From positions 13,962,023-14,026,022 of the forward strand of contig CM026433.1 of the NCBI GenBank assembly GCA_014871385.1: a DNA stretch of 64,000 nt. The letters run 5' to 3'. The first letter of the stretch is position 1, and every line of letters begins with the position of its first letter. The notes beneath the pieces were generated by a model. The model saw only the letters and a list, made by a program, of their open reading frames with translations, did no database searches and had not been told where the DNA came from. This stretch comes from Ceratodon purpureus (taxonomy: Eukaryota; Streptophyta; Bryopsida; Pseudoditrichales; Ditrichaceae). Below, in pieces: positions 8,455 to 20,861 of the stretch. Made by a program: the position numbers and the translations under genes.

Positions 8455-10465
8455 CACTCATTCCACCTCTCGTGAGGCAGGCACGGAGATTTTTCTGAAA
8501 GTTCCACAAGGGTCTTCCTCGAACTTGATGGGACAAGGCAGCTTCTTTGGTGGAGAAGTCTCGTTCCGGTGGATAGTCACAACCAGCGTCGTGGGGTCCA
8601 GACGCTCAAACACGAGCAACGTCGGTAGAGCCACGCTGTTGTCCACCAGGAACTTGCCATAGCCGCCGCCATGAGAGCTCCACTTGACACTGCCCGCGGA
8701 GGAAGAAGACTGCTGGAATGTGGCAATCCACGGATTCGCACACGTCTTCATTGAGGTAACGAAGTTGCAAGTTGCATCGCCCGGAGAGCCTGTCTTCTTC
8801 GTAAAGGCCGGTGGGATGTCCTGCGTCACCAAGGAGGGCGAAGGTTAATCTGACTGAGCGAATCACCCGGGTCACAATCATCAGAAACGTGTGCGAACTG
8901 TTTGGCATCCGATGCAAGAGAACATGAGGTCAACACGCATTACAGAAACAAACACCATCAGGACCCAAGATTCTGGAGTAAAAGCATACCAGCTGGGAGC
9001 AGTGGTGCTTCGCTGGAAGGAAAGATGTGAAGTAAACCACCTTGCACTCCTCCAATTCCTGGATAGCGTCATGGACGATCTGCTCCATCACGTCCTCGGT
9101 GGATGTGGATCGCTGAGAAAGCCGACTGCGGACTCTGCGAGACACGGTCAAGGCGAGGAGAAAACACTCAGGGCGTCAGGACATCCGTGGCAGCAAAAAT
9201 GAAGACTAATCGTGCGCATAGGGGAAACATATGGCATTGATATAAGCTAGGGCGGGCGAGGAGTAAATGCGTACCTCCCTAGAGCCGGCTAGTTTTAAAG
9301 ATCGGATCTCGCTCCATTACCCCCTGCGCTCTGCCAATCACTTCCACAATCAATCGGGAGGAAAGGGGGACGATGCTAGCCATCACACCGAGATTATGGT
9401 CTCCACCAACAAGAGTCGGCGGTTACTCATGACAGATATCGTCATCATTGCCGAGGACAGTCAAAGATCCGCTCATAACTCCACATAGTCACCATCGCCC
9501 AATTAATCTGCATAGCCACTAACAGGGGATTAGAAAGAAGTGACAGATGGGAGATCGGACTTCCATCACGAGACGGTGCCCCAGCCCTCCCAATGTCACA
9601 TCAGCCCTGCGAGAAACGGAATGGAAGAAATGTGGATGAAACCCTGGACATGGCCGATCAAAATTAATCACAATTTAGGACATGGCCGACCAGGATGAAA
9701 TTTTAGGTTCGAATGAAGTGGAATTGGAAGTGAGTCTTCTGTACCTGTCGAGGTTCGACGTTCTGGATGTCTGCTGTAAGCCTTGGTATTTGACAGTGAA
9801 CAAAAGGCAGTAGGGAGTGGACCTAGGGTCGAATTTAAATGCAAAGTTAACGTACCCGTAATAGCAGGGCATGAGGGCATATTGAATGCAATACAAGCCC
9901 AAGTTGCGCAGCTTCTGATCCCTGCTAGTGAGAGCCACGTTTGACATAGCCACGTTCGGTCAGTGATGACAACTGTGGGCGGGCTCATGTTTGCCAGATG
10001 GTCACGAGCACTTTACTTGCGGCAACAAATCATTTAGGACAATATCAGGGCTTTATCTCTGTGAAAGACTATAACATTTTTGACCTTCAGCATCCTACAG
10101 ATACTATAAGCAGTATACAAGAAAGACCAAGACAGCTCAGTTTCCTCGTAACATTGGCCTCAACCCTGCTCGTCAGTGGCAGGGGGCCGGCGCTACCAGC
10201 ACCAACACTCAAACCCAGGTTTAGTTCCTTCTAGCTTGGTGTAGCCACAAGCGCCTCCTGAATATTGCCAACATTCGCCACATGTGAGTCTTGTAAAAAA
10301 TCTGAGGCAACCAAATCTGAAGTGGATTGCAGACTCAGTATTACAGCTACACCTCTAAAAACCCATTCGGTGAAGAAAACAGACTCAGTATCAATGCAAC
10401 AAATGGTGACGAATACTGCAGGAAAGGTACATACCATTGGGGCCCTCTCCGTAGGGATCCCCATA
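8455..10465 (-). CDS. Unidentified multi-exon gene fragment
   Basis: I do not recognise the family. Several minus-strand stretches look like exons. One runs from the first acceptor near 8821 down to a TGA near 8455 and encodes a Cys-containing segment with VDNSVALPTLLVFERLD. Others are about 9000-9150 (TSTEDVMEQIVHDAIQELEE), about 9735-9920 (LGLYCIQYALMPCYYGYVNF, ending at a GTACAG donor) and about 10,435-10,465 (MGIPTERAPM, ending at GTATGT). The last continues on the far side of the CACTA-like element: removing 10,466-12,881 and one ATA joins it to RGRFSEPNMPHMPL, encoded near 12,885-12,935. That exon is thus interrupted and this copy is probably not functional. Exon joins are not proven. 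Confidence 0.35.
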
Positions 10466-12881
10466 CACTATGGCAGAGATGCGTCAAAGATAACGCCGTT
10501 TTGATTATGACGCGGCGCGTCATGTCATTTTAAAACGGTTTAACGTGCGCACGTCATCTCTGTTAAACCACGTTACTCGGAATAGCCAGAAGTTACCTGA
10601 GGTCAGTAAATCGAGGGAGTTACTTTTTGCCACATGAGCATTTCCCGCTGTTTTTCATTCCACGTTGGAGTTTACGTGGATATTTCCCTCCTTTGTCCAT
10701 TCCACGTCAGATATTGCGTGGCAGTTGACGTGGCACTTGATTTCAATGGTTGAGATGGTGACACGTGTCATGATCATGGATTGGAGAATATTCGCGGATG
10801 CGTTTATGGTGTCGGGTTTTGTATGTTTACAGAAACGGTTTATGTTGACGGTTTTTGTGTGTTTACATAAACGTAGTGTGACGTGTTTTGTATGTTTACG
10901 TAAACGTAGTGTGGACGTTCATTATAACGTGTTTGGACGCTGATAAACGCATGTGTCACGTATTTGAATGCGTTTTGAAAAACGCATTTAGACGGAAGTT
11001 GACGTTCGCAGCGTCAACTCTTTGTAACATTAAAGTGGATTTTGGGTGTTCACTGAAACGCAATTTAATGTTTATCCGGACGCATAGCTCATGATCATTA
11101 TGACACATACAAATAGTATTGAACGTAAGCAATAACGTTCAATAACACAAGAGAACGTCATTTAAAACGCAAATGAAGCGTCAATTAAAACACAATTAAA
11201 CACGCTGTAACTTTTTTGCTACAATGTTCTGTCATTCAAATACAAAATACATAAAGTCTACCTCTACATTGCGATAGCATACAGCTTTCTACCAAAATGA
11301 GCTCGTCCACTTCTTGGAGGTGCGATTGGCATGTAGAGGACGCAAACGGTGCGTACATCCCAAGAGGCTCACGCTAGATTCTTCTTAATCTACACAGGCC
11401 ACATGATCAAGCCAACGGTGAGGTCACAGCAACAAATCAGCCAAAAAATCCCATCTAAAGGTTTAGTATCAAGAAGCTCTTACCCGTTTAAAGGTCTTTA
11501 CCGGCACTATTGCATTCTGTCCCAACAATTTCTCCAAACCCCCAACTTCTTCCTATATACACAATTGCGTCATCATTAGGATAGAGGAAAGTAATGGCCT
11601 CATGAAAGTAATATTCAACTTCTACACTTTCACACACACACACACACACATTCCTAGCTCCACACTCACACACACACACACATTCCTAGCTCCACACTCA
11701 CACACACACACACATTCCTAGCTCCACACTCACACACACACACATACTCCTAGATTCATACTCACACACACTCCTTGCTCCATACTCATACACACACACA
11801 CTCCTAGCTCCAGCTGAAACACCCAGATAGAGAGAAAAAGAGTCAATCCTCAACCCAAAACCCCCTCAAAAACCTAGCCGCCAAACCCTAGCCATCAAAT
11901 TCTAGCCGCAAAACCCTAGCCGCCAACCCTAGCTGCCTTTATTTTTTGTAATACATTTGAACGCACTTTATGTTACAAGAAACGCACTTCCCGTTACAAG
12001 AAACGCACTTTCTGACCTAAGAAACGCGTGCGTCACTGTTGACAGCCCCCTAGACTCCCAAATAAAATATTGCAGGTCAAATCTTACATTCCACGTCACC
12101 AAATTCCTCCACGCACACGTTCCACGTCTGCGCAAGCATTCCACGTCAGATATGTTCATACGTTTTTTGCCACACATCTTAACGCACTTTTTGTCACAAG
12201 AAACGCGCACGTCAATATTGACAGCCCTCCCAGGCTCTCAAACATTGCTTGACCGGTCAAACCCTAAACCTTCCACGTCAGCCTATCACCCTACAACGCA
12301 TTCCACGTCAGCACAGTCATTCCACATCAGACTTCTCGGTACGTTTTTTTTACACACTTGAACGTGGCGCATGTTACCTATAACGCCTCAATGTTATAAG
12401 AAACGCGCTGCTCTGGATACTACTATGGTCAACCATAGTCAAAACTACCTTCCACGTCAGCCATTGACTCTTCAAGCATTCCACGTCAGCGCACTCATTC
12501 CACGTCAATCAATGTGTTACGTTTTTTTTAACACATTTTAACGTAGCACATGTTAAAATAAACGTCCTCCTTGTCATAAGAAACGTGCTGACGCGGAGAC
12601 TTACTATATTTAGTCATATCTAAAGTTCCTTGAGGTAAAAAAGTAGGTGAAAAAATTACTGTCCAACATGAACGTGTCCGTTTAATTTAACGTGATGCCG
12701 TTATTTTGAACGTATAAATTTTATTCGCGTTTCACCCATATCCTCTTTAACACAATGACGTTATTGGTGACTTTTTCACGTTAAAACGCTTGACGCGCGC
12801 CACGTTTAATTGGATATTTTTTCCACACTAATTCAGGATAGTGTGGATTTACGTCATTTTTGACGCATCTCTGCCATAGTG
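10466..12881. mobile_element. CACTA-like non-autonomous element, 2.4 kb
   Basis: Perfect inverted ends begin CACTATGGCAGAGATGCGTC (23 bp in all). A 3-bp target duplication ATA lies at 10,463-10,465 and 12,882-12,884. A CACTA start and a 3-bp TSD are hallmarks of the CACTA/EnSpm superfamily. The interior encodes no transposase but is packed with subterminal-style motifs: TTCCACGTCAG and variants (at least ten), AACGCACTT, ACGTTTT and TAACGT. These are ACGT cores that plant bZIP factors or a transposase could bind. Its ends differ from those of the 15.4-kb CACTA element at 17,952-33,369 (CACTACAAGG), so a different family would mobilise it. Confidence 0.8.
11626..11815 (+). repeat. CA-rich minisatellite followed by telo-box-like repeats
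   Basis: Tandem units of about 36 bp of the form (CA)n-TTCCTAGCTCCACACT. At about 11,860-11,935 there follow several AACCCTAGCCGCC units, similar to the telo-box found near plant transcription starts. All lie inside the CACTA-like element. Confidence 0.75.
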
Positions 12882-12884
12882 ATA

Positions 12885-13503
12885 TCAAGTGGCATGTGCG
12901 GCATGTTCGGCTCCGAGAACCTGCCACGGGAAAAGACTAAAGCAAGCACAGGGCACTAAACGTATACAAGAGAATTACGGACTCCAGGGGCAACAGCGAA
13001 TTGTGAAAACAGCGGAATCAAACCCGTAGATCCTAAACATGGGATCAGAATTACAATTGCCGCCAAACGTCTGGATAACAAAATTGGGCAGGGTCTTTTA
13101 AGAGCATCTCATAGTATCAGAGGTCCGCACATTTACAAGTCCTCAATGTCTTAGCCGAATTAAAAAAAAAAAACGTCTCCTTAAATGAACGCAGTCCTAA
13201 AGGAGCCTGGTAGATCCGGTACTAGAAGGTGGGACGTGCACCAGTCTGTAAATGCATCCAACGACCTCCCCGAACGCGGCCTCTGATTTACTCGGTAGCC
13301 CCCATATCCAGCGGAACAAGTCTTCACAGCGAAAAGGCATCCTCAAATGGAGTACCTCCGCTTCTGTTAGGGTGTGAAGTCGGCGTCCAGCACATCCCCT
13401 CCACGAGGGACTGCAGCTTTGCCCCACTTCACTGCAGCGCCCGTCTTCATCAGCCTGCCGTGTCTTTGCAATTCCCACGACAAGCAAGTAAGTTCTAGCA
13501 GGG
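12885..13503. other. Spacer between CACTA-like element and piggyBac remnant
   Basis: The first 50 bp hold the other half of the split exon of the unidentified gene. From about 13,190 the minus-strand sequence is the 3' flank of the piggyBac-type gene. No further gene is supported. Confidence 0.4.
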
Positions 13504-16297
13504 TCATGAATGAAGGGACTCGTGCTGCACCATGTAGCAGGTTTCCCTGCACATCCATTTCGGACCACACGCCAGGCAGTGCCACCTCTGAAGGTGCCCG
13601 CAGACAACACAGCGACGTCTGAGAGGTGAGCGGAAATGAGCGTGCGTAGCAGAGGGCCGCCTCCATCTTCGAACCGGACCAGTAAAGCCTTTTCCCCGAG
13701 CTGCTATGGCTGCTTCAACCAACTGTTTGCCCACAGCGATCTTGAACGCTAGATGCGGCTGCGCTCGAAGACCCAACGCTTCCATCTCGCGGACCCACGT
13801 GACGTACCCATTCACAAGGCTTTGGTCGACAATGAAGTGGAAAAGTTTCAACCACCACTTGTGGCACCTCAACTGACAGGAATAACTCCCCCTCAGCTGA
13901 TCAGTCACATCCACGCCACGCATGTATTCAACATACTGCGTGTGCATGGGGGAGGAGGGGAGGATGAGTCGACCACGAAGACCCTTCTTTCGGCGAAGGA
14001 CTTGGATCCCGGGTGCCCACGGTGGTGCCGCGGTGCTCAGGAGAGTTACAAGCTTAGTGTCCTGCCACGATACCACACCCATTTGGCGATGCACGTGTGT
14101 TCGAATCAGCATTGACCCCCGCTCCTCTAGATCCGGCTCCCTGAACAGTTATGGGGGCAAGTTCTTCGATATCCTCTTCACTGTGCCCGTCGCCCAGATA
14201 CCTTTCACCATCAAGTCATAGAATAGTTTACACTAGCGAAAAGATTATCCACCACGAGACAGTGCCCCAGGCCCTCTAAACCGTGGACCATGCGTTGAAC
14301 AACATGGTACCCGAGACCATGCTCACCTACATCTGTACCCTCCCCAAAATAAACCTCGATTCGCCAAACGAAGCGGCTCTTGGAGCTGGCAAGAATCGAT
14401 ACCTTGATACCAAACCGTATAGGTTTATCAGGCATGAATTGTCTGATTGTGCAGTACTTTCCCTTATAAGGAATCACACATTCATCCACCGTTATTCCTC
14501 GCTCCAGGCTGTAAATGGACTCCGAGACTTCTACAAAGTGGTCCACTAACCACCGGGTCTTGGCAATTCTGTCGAAGCGCCTGTCCATAGTGTCCCTCAC
14601 TATTTCCGCGTTGTCCACAAGATGTAAACAACTCAAAATGTGTTGCCACCTGTTCAAACTCATCACCTTCGAAATGAGCCCACAGTGGATAAATGGCTCC
14701 GACACCATCCAGTAGTGCCGCACCGAGGGCAGCCTCTTGTACCCCATCAATATGCAGATCCCAATCCAACCCCAAATTTCGACACCATCCACATCGATCC
14801 AGGTACTTCCCCCCTTCATCTTCGGTGGTGACCCGGCAGGGGAGATGTTGGTTCTCGCATACCTATTCGTCTCGGTGGCTATGCGGTTGATGGTGGTGTC
14901 GCACCAATATATGTTGAAGATTCGGTGCGGACTTGGCACACCTTCCGTTGTCTTATTCTTCAACCCCGGCTCTGGACCAGTAAAGTTGTCGCGGCTCCCT
15001 ATGAATCCCACGCTGGCCGAGCTCCACGACTCTGGCCGGTAATGCCTGGCCAGCTCATCCATCCCGAGGTACGCTGGAGCGAACGAAGCCTCCCCCATGC
15101 ACCATTCCTCCACGCCGGTGGTATCGTGGTGGAAGTCGTAGTCGTCACGGTCTACATCCAGTTTGTCATTACCAGGATCCACCGTGTCCTTGAAATCCGG
15201 AAACCACTATGCGTTACTAGAATCTGCCTCTCCTGCCGGGGGCTCCTCCCTCTCTGGCTCTGTGTCCTTTGAATCATACACAACGATCTGCTTTTTACCA
15301 AGGGTCATGTAGTCGGGAAGGCTACGGCTTACCTTGGGAAAAGTCATCCTGGCGGTCCAGTTCTGCGTTCCATCGATCCCCTCCTCATCCTCGAGCACGC
15401 TGTAATCCTTAATGGGCACCCCACTTGGCTGAGACCCCCACGGCGCTGCGTCCTCGTTGTCTGCAATGTTTACATTTCCCCTAGCAAGCCCTCTCCAGAT
15501 TGCGAACCCTAACATGCTGGTGTTCCCATTGTAGGCTCGAAGCTTCCTCTTTGCTGTCGCTTCTTCCACCCATAGCCGTTACCTCCCTCACTCCCCACCG
15601 CCCGGATGTCTGGTCTATGTGCGACCCCGACGTCGCTCTCCTCCATATGGCGTTCTCGATCATGACCCCCCAAGTCGACGACGACCATCTTCTTGCCCGT
15701 GCCAATGTCCACCCCCTCGCCTACGACATCTCCTTGTGTTTACGACGGGGTATCATCCGTGTGGAAGGAGTATTCCGAGTTGTATCGGTTTGGAACCAGC
15801 ATTGCCCAACCGTGCCGAGCGGAGCTCCACTCGCGGTATGTGTGTGCAAAGTGGGCGCGCACATCCTCCGTTGGTTGCAAACTGCCCTGCCTCTCCAGTG
15901 TTCCGCCAGGGTGAGTTGCCTCAAAGCCGTGCACCCTCCGAACTGGGGGACATGATTCCCTCCGGACGTCATCCTTGAAAACGTGCCGCCAGAGATCTAT
16001 ATTTAACGTCTCCGTGCTGTCGACTGTGTGCTGCAGCTGTGGCGCCAGGAAGTCTGATACATCGTCGTTGTCGCTCGAGACGTGAATCTCCGCGAGCACC
16101 TGCAAAATGGCGTCATCGTTGTCTTCTTGCCGCTGGTACTCCTCAATCCGCGCGCTCATCTGCCTGGTGATAACCCTACCCGTCTCATTAGGACTGATCG
16201 GCTCCGGTGCCCAACCAGAGGGCTTCCTGGGCTTCGTCTTCGACTTATCCTTCTGCACTGGCTTCAGACGGGGTTTTCTCTTCCGCCCTGCACATTG
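13504..16297 (-). pseudogene. PiggyBac-type (DDE_Tnp_1_7) transposase, decayed
   Basis: Minus-strand frames together spell a piggyBac transposase. The N-terminal part is basic then acidic (about 16,297-15,740), followed by a linker (15,569-15,207) and the DDE core. The catalytic-region motifs are TVDECVIPYKG (about 14,480), VVDNLFAS (about 14,245) and GVDVTDQLRG (about 13,900). The C-terminus is a Cys-rich CVVCGHLQRWHCLACGPKWMC-type finger near 13,540-13,600. Breaks: an in-frame TAG at 15,207-15,209, a 1-nt frameshift near 14,215-14,225 just after the second catalytic Asp, and an in-frame TAA at 14,149-14,151. The gene appears to start at an acceptor near 16,298, so earlier exons may lie beyond the MULE insertion, at 46.5-48.2 kb. 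Inactive as it stands; whether it ever mobilised the TTAA elements here is unknown. Confidence 0.85.
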
Positions 16298-16402
16298 CTC
16301 ACGGTTCGTTGAGAAATGAGCACCCCAACCCCCCCCCCCCTCTTTGTCCCCCTGATTGAGCAGCGAATCCTTTCATCCAGCGAAAGGCAGCACCCCCAGA
16401 AC

Positions 16403-16618
16403 GGACGTAGCTTGTACGTGAGCGGAGAGCGTAGAGCGGAGAGCGGTGAGCACAGATTTGGAGAGCGGAGAGCACAGAGTGGGGGACAGAACCTAAAAAT
16501 AGCACTTTTTTTACTAAAAATAAAATATAAAATTAGAAGATTCGAATATTCTCAGTATATTTTTGGAAAAATACTAATTTTAGTAATTTTATTGACCCTA
16601 TAACCGTGGAATAATTAC
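16403..16618 (+). repeat. Left inverted terminal arm of the MULE-like element
   Basis: After the direct repeat CCCCCAGAAC (16,393-16,402), the arm contains GTACGTGAGCGGAGAGCG (from 16,414) with a further GAGAGCGG-rich stretch, and GACCCTATAACCGTGGAA at 16,594. Both blocks recur inverted at 46,079-46,204. The AT-rich DNA between the blocks has diverged in length. Confidence 0.8.
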
Positions 16619-16917
16619 AGTGTTTTCATTGAATTTGTAGTTCGTTTTCTCTTTTTTTTGATGATTAATTTTTAAACGTGCACCAATTACTATGCTCCAG
16701 CTCCTTCTAACTAGTTTAGGCATACATTAATTCCCTTTATCTCCTCAAATTTATATGCAAATTACCGCATAAAATGTATTGGTATTAAAGCTCTTACGAG
16801 GGATAAAGTAACATTTAATATCGTAACAATTTCTTAACATTGTTAGAAATCATCCGCCATGGTCTACATGGTTTATTTCTTTTATTCTTCATATTAACTT
16901 CCATTACTCTATCTATC

Positions 16918-17165
16918 TTTCCTTTCCTTTAATTCTCTTTCATTTTCTTTTCTCTTTCATTTTATTCGCTCTTTCATTTTTTTTTCTCTTTCATTTTATT
17001 TTCTCTTTCATTTTATTCTCTCTTTCATTTTCTTGTCTCCTTCATTTTCTTGTCTCCTTCATTTTATTTTCCTTTTCATTTTATTTTCTCATTCATTTTA
17101 TTTTGTCATTCATTTTATTTTCTCTTTCATTTTATTTTCTCTTTCATTTTCTTAGTCGCCTTCAT
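16918..17165 (+). repeat. Pyrimidine-rich tandem repeat
   Basis: About 13 units of roughly 17 bp of the type CTCTTTCATTTTATTTT. The surrounding 16,620-17,450 is AT-rich and otherwise featureless up to the ORF at 17,454. Confidence 0.85.
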
Positions 17166-17453
17166 ATTATTTTCAACCTTAATATTTATTTTTGCTTTTT
17201 TTCCTTTTTGCTTTTATAATTTTTTTTAATTTTTTTTATTATTTTTAAATTTTAAAAGCTAAATGACTTCTGCTCAACCCTCATCCTTTTCCATTCAGTT
17301 GAGGAAGATGCAACTTTCAAATGAATGAATAGCCGATTTTCAAGGGCGCCAAGCATCTCCTTCACGGATATTTAAGTTAGGATTATGGAATGTCTCTTCC
17401 TCTTTTCTGTTGGTGTTTTGTGAAGCTCTTTTCCGTACTGCGGGACAGCAGTT

Positions 17454-17906
17454 ATGGAAGACGTCAGAGATATTGTTGTTTCACTTGCTGACGATGTTTG
17501 TCCATTTCAACCATATGTTGAGGTGGAGGACGAAGAAGAGGTGATGGCCAGCAGCCAAGGGCGTCCTTTAACAACGGATGTTGACGTGCAACCGGATGTT
17601 AGAGCTGACCCTCCACGTTCAGAAAATTCGGATGATATCAGAGTGCTGGAGGAGGACGCAGATGTGCCTTTGCAACCTCATGCATACTCCAAGGTTGGAA
17701 AGATCCCAAGGGGAACCTATTCCAGGGAATCAGTGAATCGGAGGCGGGGAGGTGGGCCATTGCTGAAACGATCATACCAAGGACACGCTCCAAGTGTGGG
17801 AACGAAAGTGAATGCGAATGTAGTTTGTCCTGTAGTACAGTCAGAGGTTCGCAATCCTGCTGATAGTGTAGTGGGCAACCCTAAACGTGTTAGGTTCGAA
17901 GATTAG
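17454..17906 (+). CDS. Hypothetical 150-aa acidic/basic protein of the MULE-like element
   Basis: ATG-initiated single frame. The first half is acidic (VEVEDEEEVM); the second half is basic and Arg/Gly-rich, with RRRGGGPLLKR and a terminal NPKRVRFED that could act as a nuclear signal. No family is recognised. It lies between the left MULE arm and the CACTA insertion point, only 45 bp before the inserted element, so it belongs to the MULE and not to the CACTA. The insertion may have removed its natural 3' UTR. It could instead be the first exon of a longer gene cut by the CACTA. Confidence 0.4.
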   Translation: MEDVRDIVVSLADDVCPFQPYVEVEDEEEVMASSQGRPLTTDVDVQPDVRADPPRSENSDDIRVLEEDADVPLQPHAYSKVGKIPRGTYSRESVNRRRGGGPLLKRSYQGHAPSVGTKVNANVVCPVVQSEVRNPADSVVGNPKRVRFED

Positions 17907-17951
17907 GACATCTAATAACAAGTATATGTTTGCTGTAATAAAGGGTACATG

Positions 17952-19593
17952 CACTACAAGGATATGGGGGTCCAGATGACAGAGAAATGACACGAAAATG
18001 TCCAAGATGACGAAACGATGATTTCTGGTTGTTGTTCTTGTCAACTACCGAGAGTCTAGTGTATCCGTCAATTTTTTGTCAATTCTGTGAGCACTTTACA
18101 GCGTGGACTGTAGAAAGTTCTGGAATCTCTGGAGGATCTTCGAACATTGGTTAGCAGTGGACTATATCTCATGATTTCGTCCATTCCCCGTTTAGTTTCG
18201 TCATGTGCTTCACCCGAATTACCTGGATTTGAAGGCAAACTTGATATTTACGGTAAAAGTGTCGCTGTGAATTCTATCTCTTGCCAAAGCTGCGAGTCTT
18301 TCCTAAGGGGGACCCACATTCTGGAAGGGAGTTGCTGTTCTCTTTACTAGGTGCTGGGTTCTGCTAAAAACGAGCGTGTAGCTCTGTTTTACTCTTACAC
18401 CATATTCCATAGACTAGGACCTGTAGTTACCGAGAAGTTTACATGTGTCAGTTGTATGACAAATAGTATGCCAACATTTAGTAAAGCTCTGGCGATGTTG
18501 TGTGACCTACATATCTTCGTATAATATCAACATTGGTTCACTGTGTAATGTTGTACGTATATTTTCCTGCAAGTTTAGGGTGATTTACTGAGTACATTCA
18601 AGCTTGTACATTTGAATTCTTAAAATGCATGATCTCAGTGCAGTGAAATTATATTAACTTCGGACTTGTGAAGAAAGAATTCGAATTTATACAGGTCGTT
18701 CTACATGACAGGTGTACTAGAATGAAAATTTAGGAGTCTAGATAAACTAAAACATACATGCTCCACGAGCTCTCCCTAATTGACATCCAAAAGAAGAGTT
18801 TGTTGAAGTTAAGAGTAACACCTACAAGGATTTCATGAATAGCCTGTCTACTGTATTCAGACTTTGAAATGGACTCTTGCAATGACCACAAAATCGGGCA
18901 GATTGCAGAGTTCTACTTCGCAGCTTCTGACTACACCCTTCATGTTCTACGTTTAGGGTAGCAACGTTGACTCTAATTTTCTTGTACAGATATGGGAACT
19001 TCAGAATCTTTGACGTCGTGAACAGTATACACAGATACCACAGGTGGATACGGACGAAGTGTGTATCATGCTGCCCTATCTCCCGGAAAAACCCCTGTGG
19101 CAGTACCAAGAGCAATGCTTAGATACGAAGAATCGTTAAAAATCATATTGCATGTGTGTTACACATGTACGTCTATGAAGAAGATTTCTGTACTAACCTC
19201 TGTCGTACTTAATCAATCAATCAAAACTGAGTCTCAGATTGACGATACGTCATTGTTCAGAGGTACAGACAGAGTGAGAAAGATTCACCTTCATTTCTCA
19301 CAAACACTTCCTGAAATTGCTATCTGCAGTACAGTATCGCTGTCCGTTGTGCTGTTCGACATCTAAACTCCTTTTCCCTGTAACCGTCAGTGCCACATAT
19401 TGTAACACATTTTCATAAGACCAGCAGTATCCTCTCTGATCCCGAGAAGCATTCCTCTGTTAATTCATTACTGCAGTGCTCTGATTACCAACGACTTCGG
19501 ATTAGATCCTCACCTGGGACGCTTTCTACGAACCCGTTCTTGGTCATCACCTTCTAATTCAGCGGTCCTTCCAAATTTAGTTCAGGAAGTAAC
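17952..19593. other. CACTA left subterminal region
   Basis: No gene is seen; only short, unsupported open frames occur. This probably holds the subterminal repeats and the 3' region facing the left end of the element. Confidence 0.4.
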
Positions 19594-20022
19594 ATGGCAT
19601 TCTCGATGTCTTGCCCGCGTCCTTCTTTTGCAATTGACAAGGCAGCCATTCTGGAATGGTTGGCTCACGTCCATAGGCGCCGAGAGTCTCTTCGTCTCAG
19701 CTATCCAGATGTACCGCTGTTGGGAGAATTTCTCCAGTGCTCTAACGACTTTCGGTGGACTGACTCTACCTATAATGAGGTTATCTCTCTCGGTGATGCG
19801 TCAGGGGTCCACCTCCTTGATTATGTCGCACAACAGCCTACTCCAGCAGCTTGTCCGGGATGCTGCTGGTTTCACCCCATTGTCATTGATGGTGACTCCG
19901 ACGAAGAACTCTCAAGCGGTGACAGCAACTCTCCCCCCTCCGAGTTCTTCAGCGCGTCGTCTGCAGAAGTGTGTAGCGGTCACGATTCCTGCGAAGGCAA
20001 TGGAAGCGAAGCGGTTCAGTAG
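19594..20022 (+). CDS. Hypothetical 142-aa protein within the CACTA element
   Basis: ATG-initiated frame. The N-terminal half is helical-looking (AILEWLAHVHRRRESLRLSY). A short Cys/His cluster CPGCCWFHP follows, then an acidic Ser-rich tail (DGDSDEELSSGDS). No family recognised. It lies downstream of, and convergent with, the tnp2 gene, in the same orientation as the Transposase_24-type gene. The acidic Ser-rich style resembles the first known exon of that gene. It may be an accessory ORF or part of a longer spliced gene. The stretch 20,025-20,860 shows nothing further. Confidence 0.35.
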   Translation: MAFSMSCPRPSFAIDKAAILEWLAHVHRRRESLRLSYPDVPLLGEFLQCSNDFRWTDSTYNEVISLGDASGVHLLDYVAQQPTPAACPGCCWFHPIVIDGDSDEELSSGDSNSPPSEFFSASSAEVCSGHDSCEGNGSEAVQ

Positions 20023-20861
20023 GTATTATTCACTGAGGGCCAAACTCTGTATCCGAATGTTGACAGTCTCCACTCCTACCACATATGTTCTTAGAATGAT
20101 GTGCGTCATTTCAATGCATGCAAGGGACATTTATCATATGATGTCGACTTGGTTTTCCCGAAGCGGCTAGTTTAGTATCCGGTCTCTATGTAATACTAAT
20201 TATTATTGTACTTAGGCACTGCGAGTGCTGGAAATTCATTCCTACATATAGAAACTGTTTACTGGCCTCAGTGGTTATCAAGAATGACCATTTTGATGTT
20301 GACGCTCATTTTCTGAGCTAATACGTTTTCTGCGTACTATAAGTAAAGCATGTACAGTTATTCGACTTTTACCCCGTTATCGTATTCTATGTTGCGACTA
20401 TATGTAAGAGCCACATTGCTCACCATTTCATACCTCTTCTGAGGCACACGTATCTAGGTAACGGGTTGTATGTCGAAGTAGACACCCTGCACGAAGAAGA
20501 TCAGCCGTTAGGATGTCAACTAATTCGTGTATTTTAGACACAGTGGTAAAGCATAAATATGTCAGCATTTTCCATTCATTATATAGGTTGAAAGCAATAC
20601 CTAATTGATGTGTTCTGTGATTCAGAAGGAAACATTGTCTGTCGTCATTTAGGTACGTAGCTGTCCACATTAATCAGAGGAGCACATGAGAGATTGGCAT
20701 CATTTTCAAAAGAAAGAGTATCTCGATGTCAATGCACATATTCTCTGTCTAACACACAGCGACAGTCGTTGCATCGACATTGAGGCAGCCATAAGCAATA
20801 CCAATCGACACAAAAACTGTTGCGTAACAGCACTCACCTGTAATAAGCTCATGAACTGTTT

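Noticed and set aside
11860-11935. AACCCTAGCC units as interstitial telomere
   Set aside because: The unit is not the plant telomere heptamer CCCTAAA and lies inside a transposon; more like telo-box motifs.
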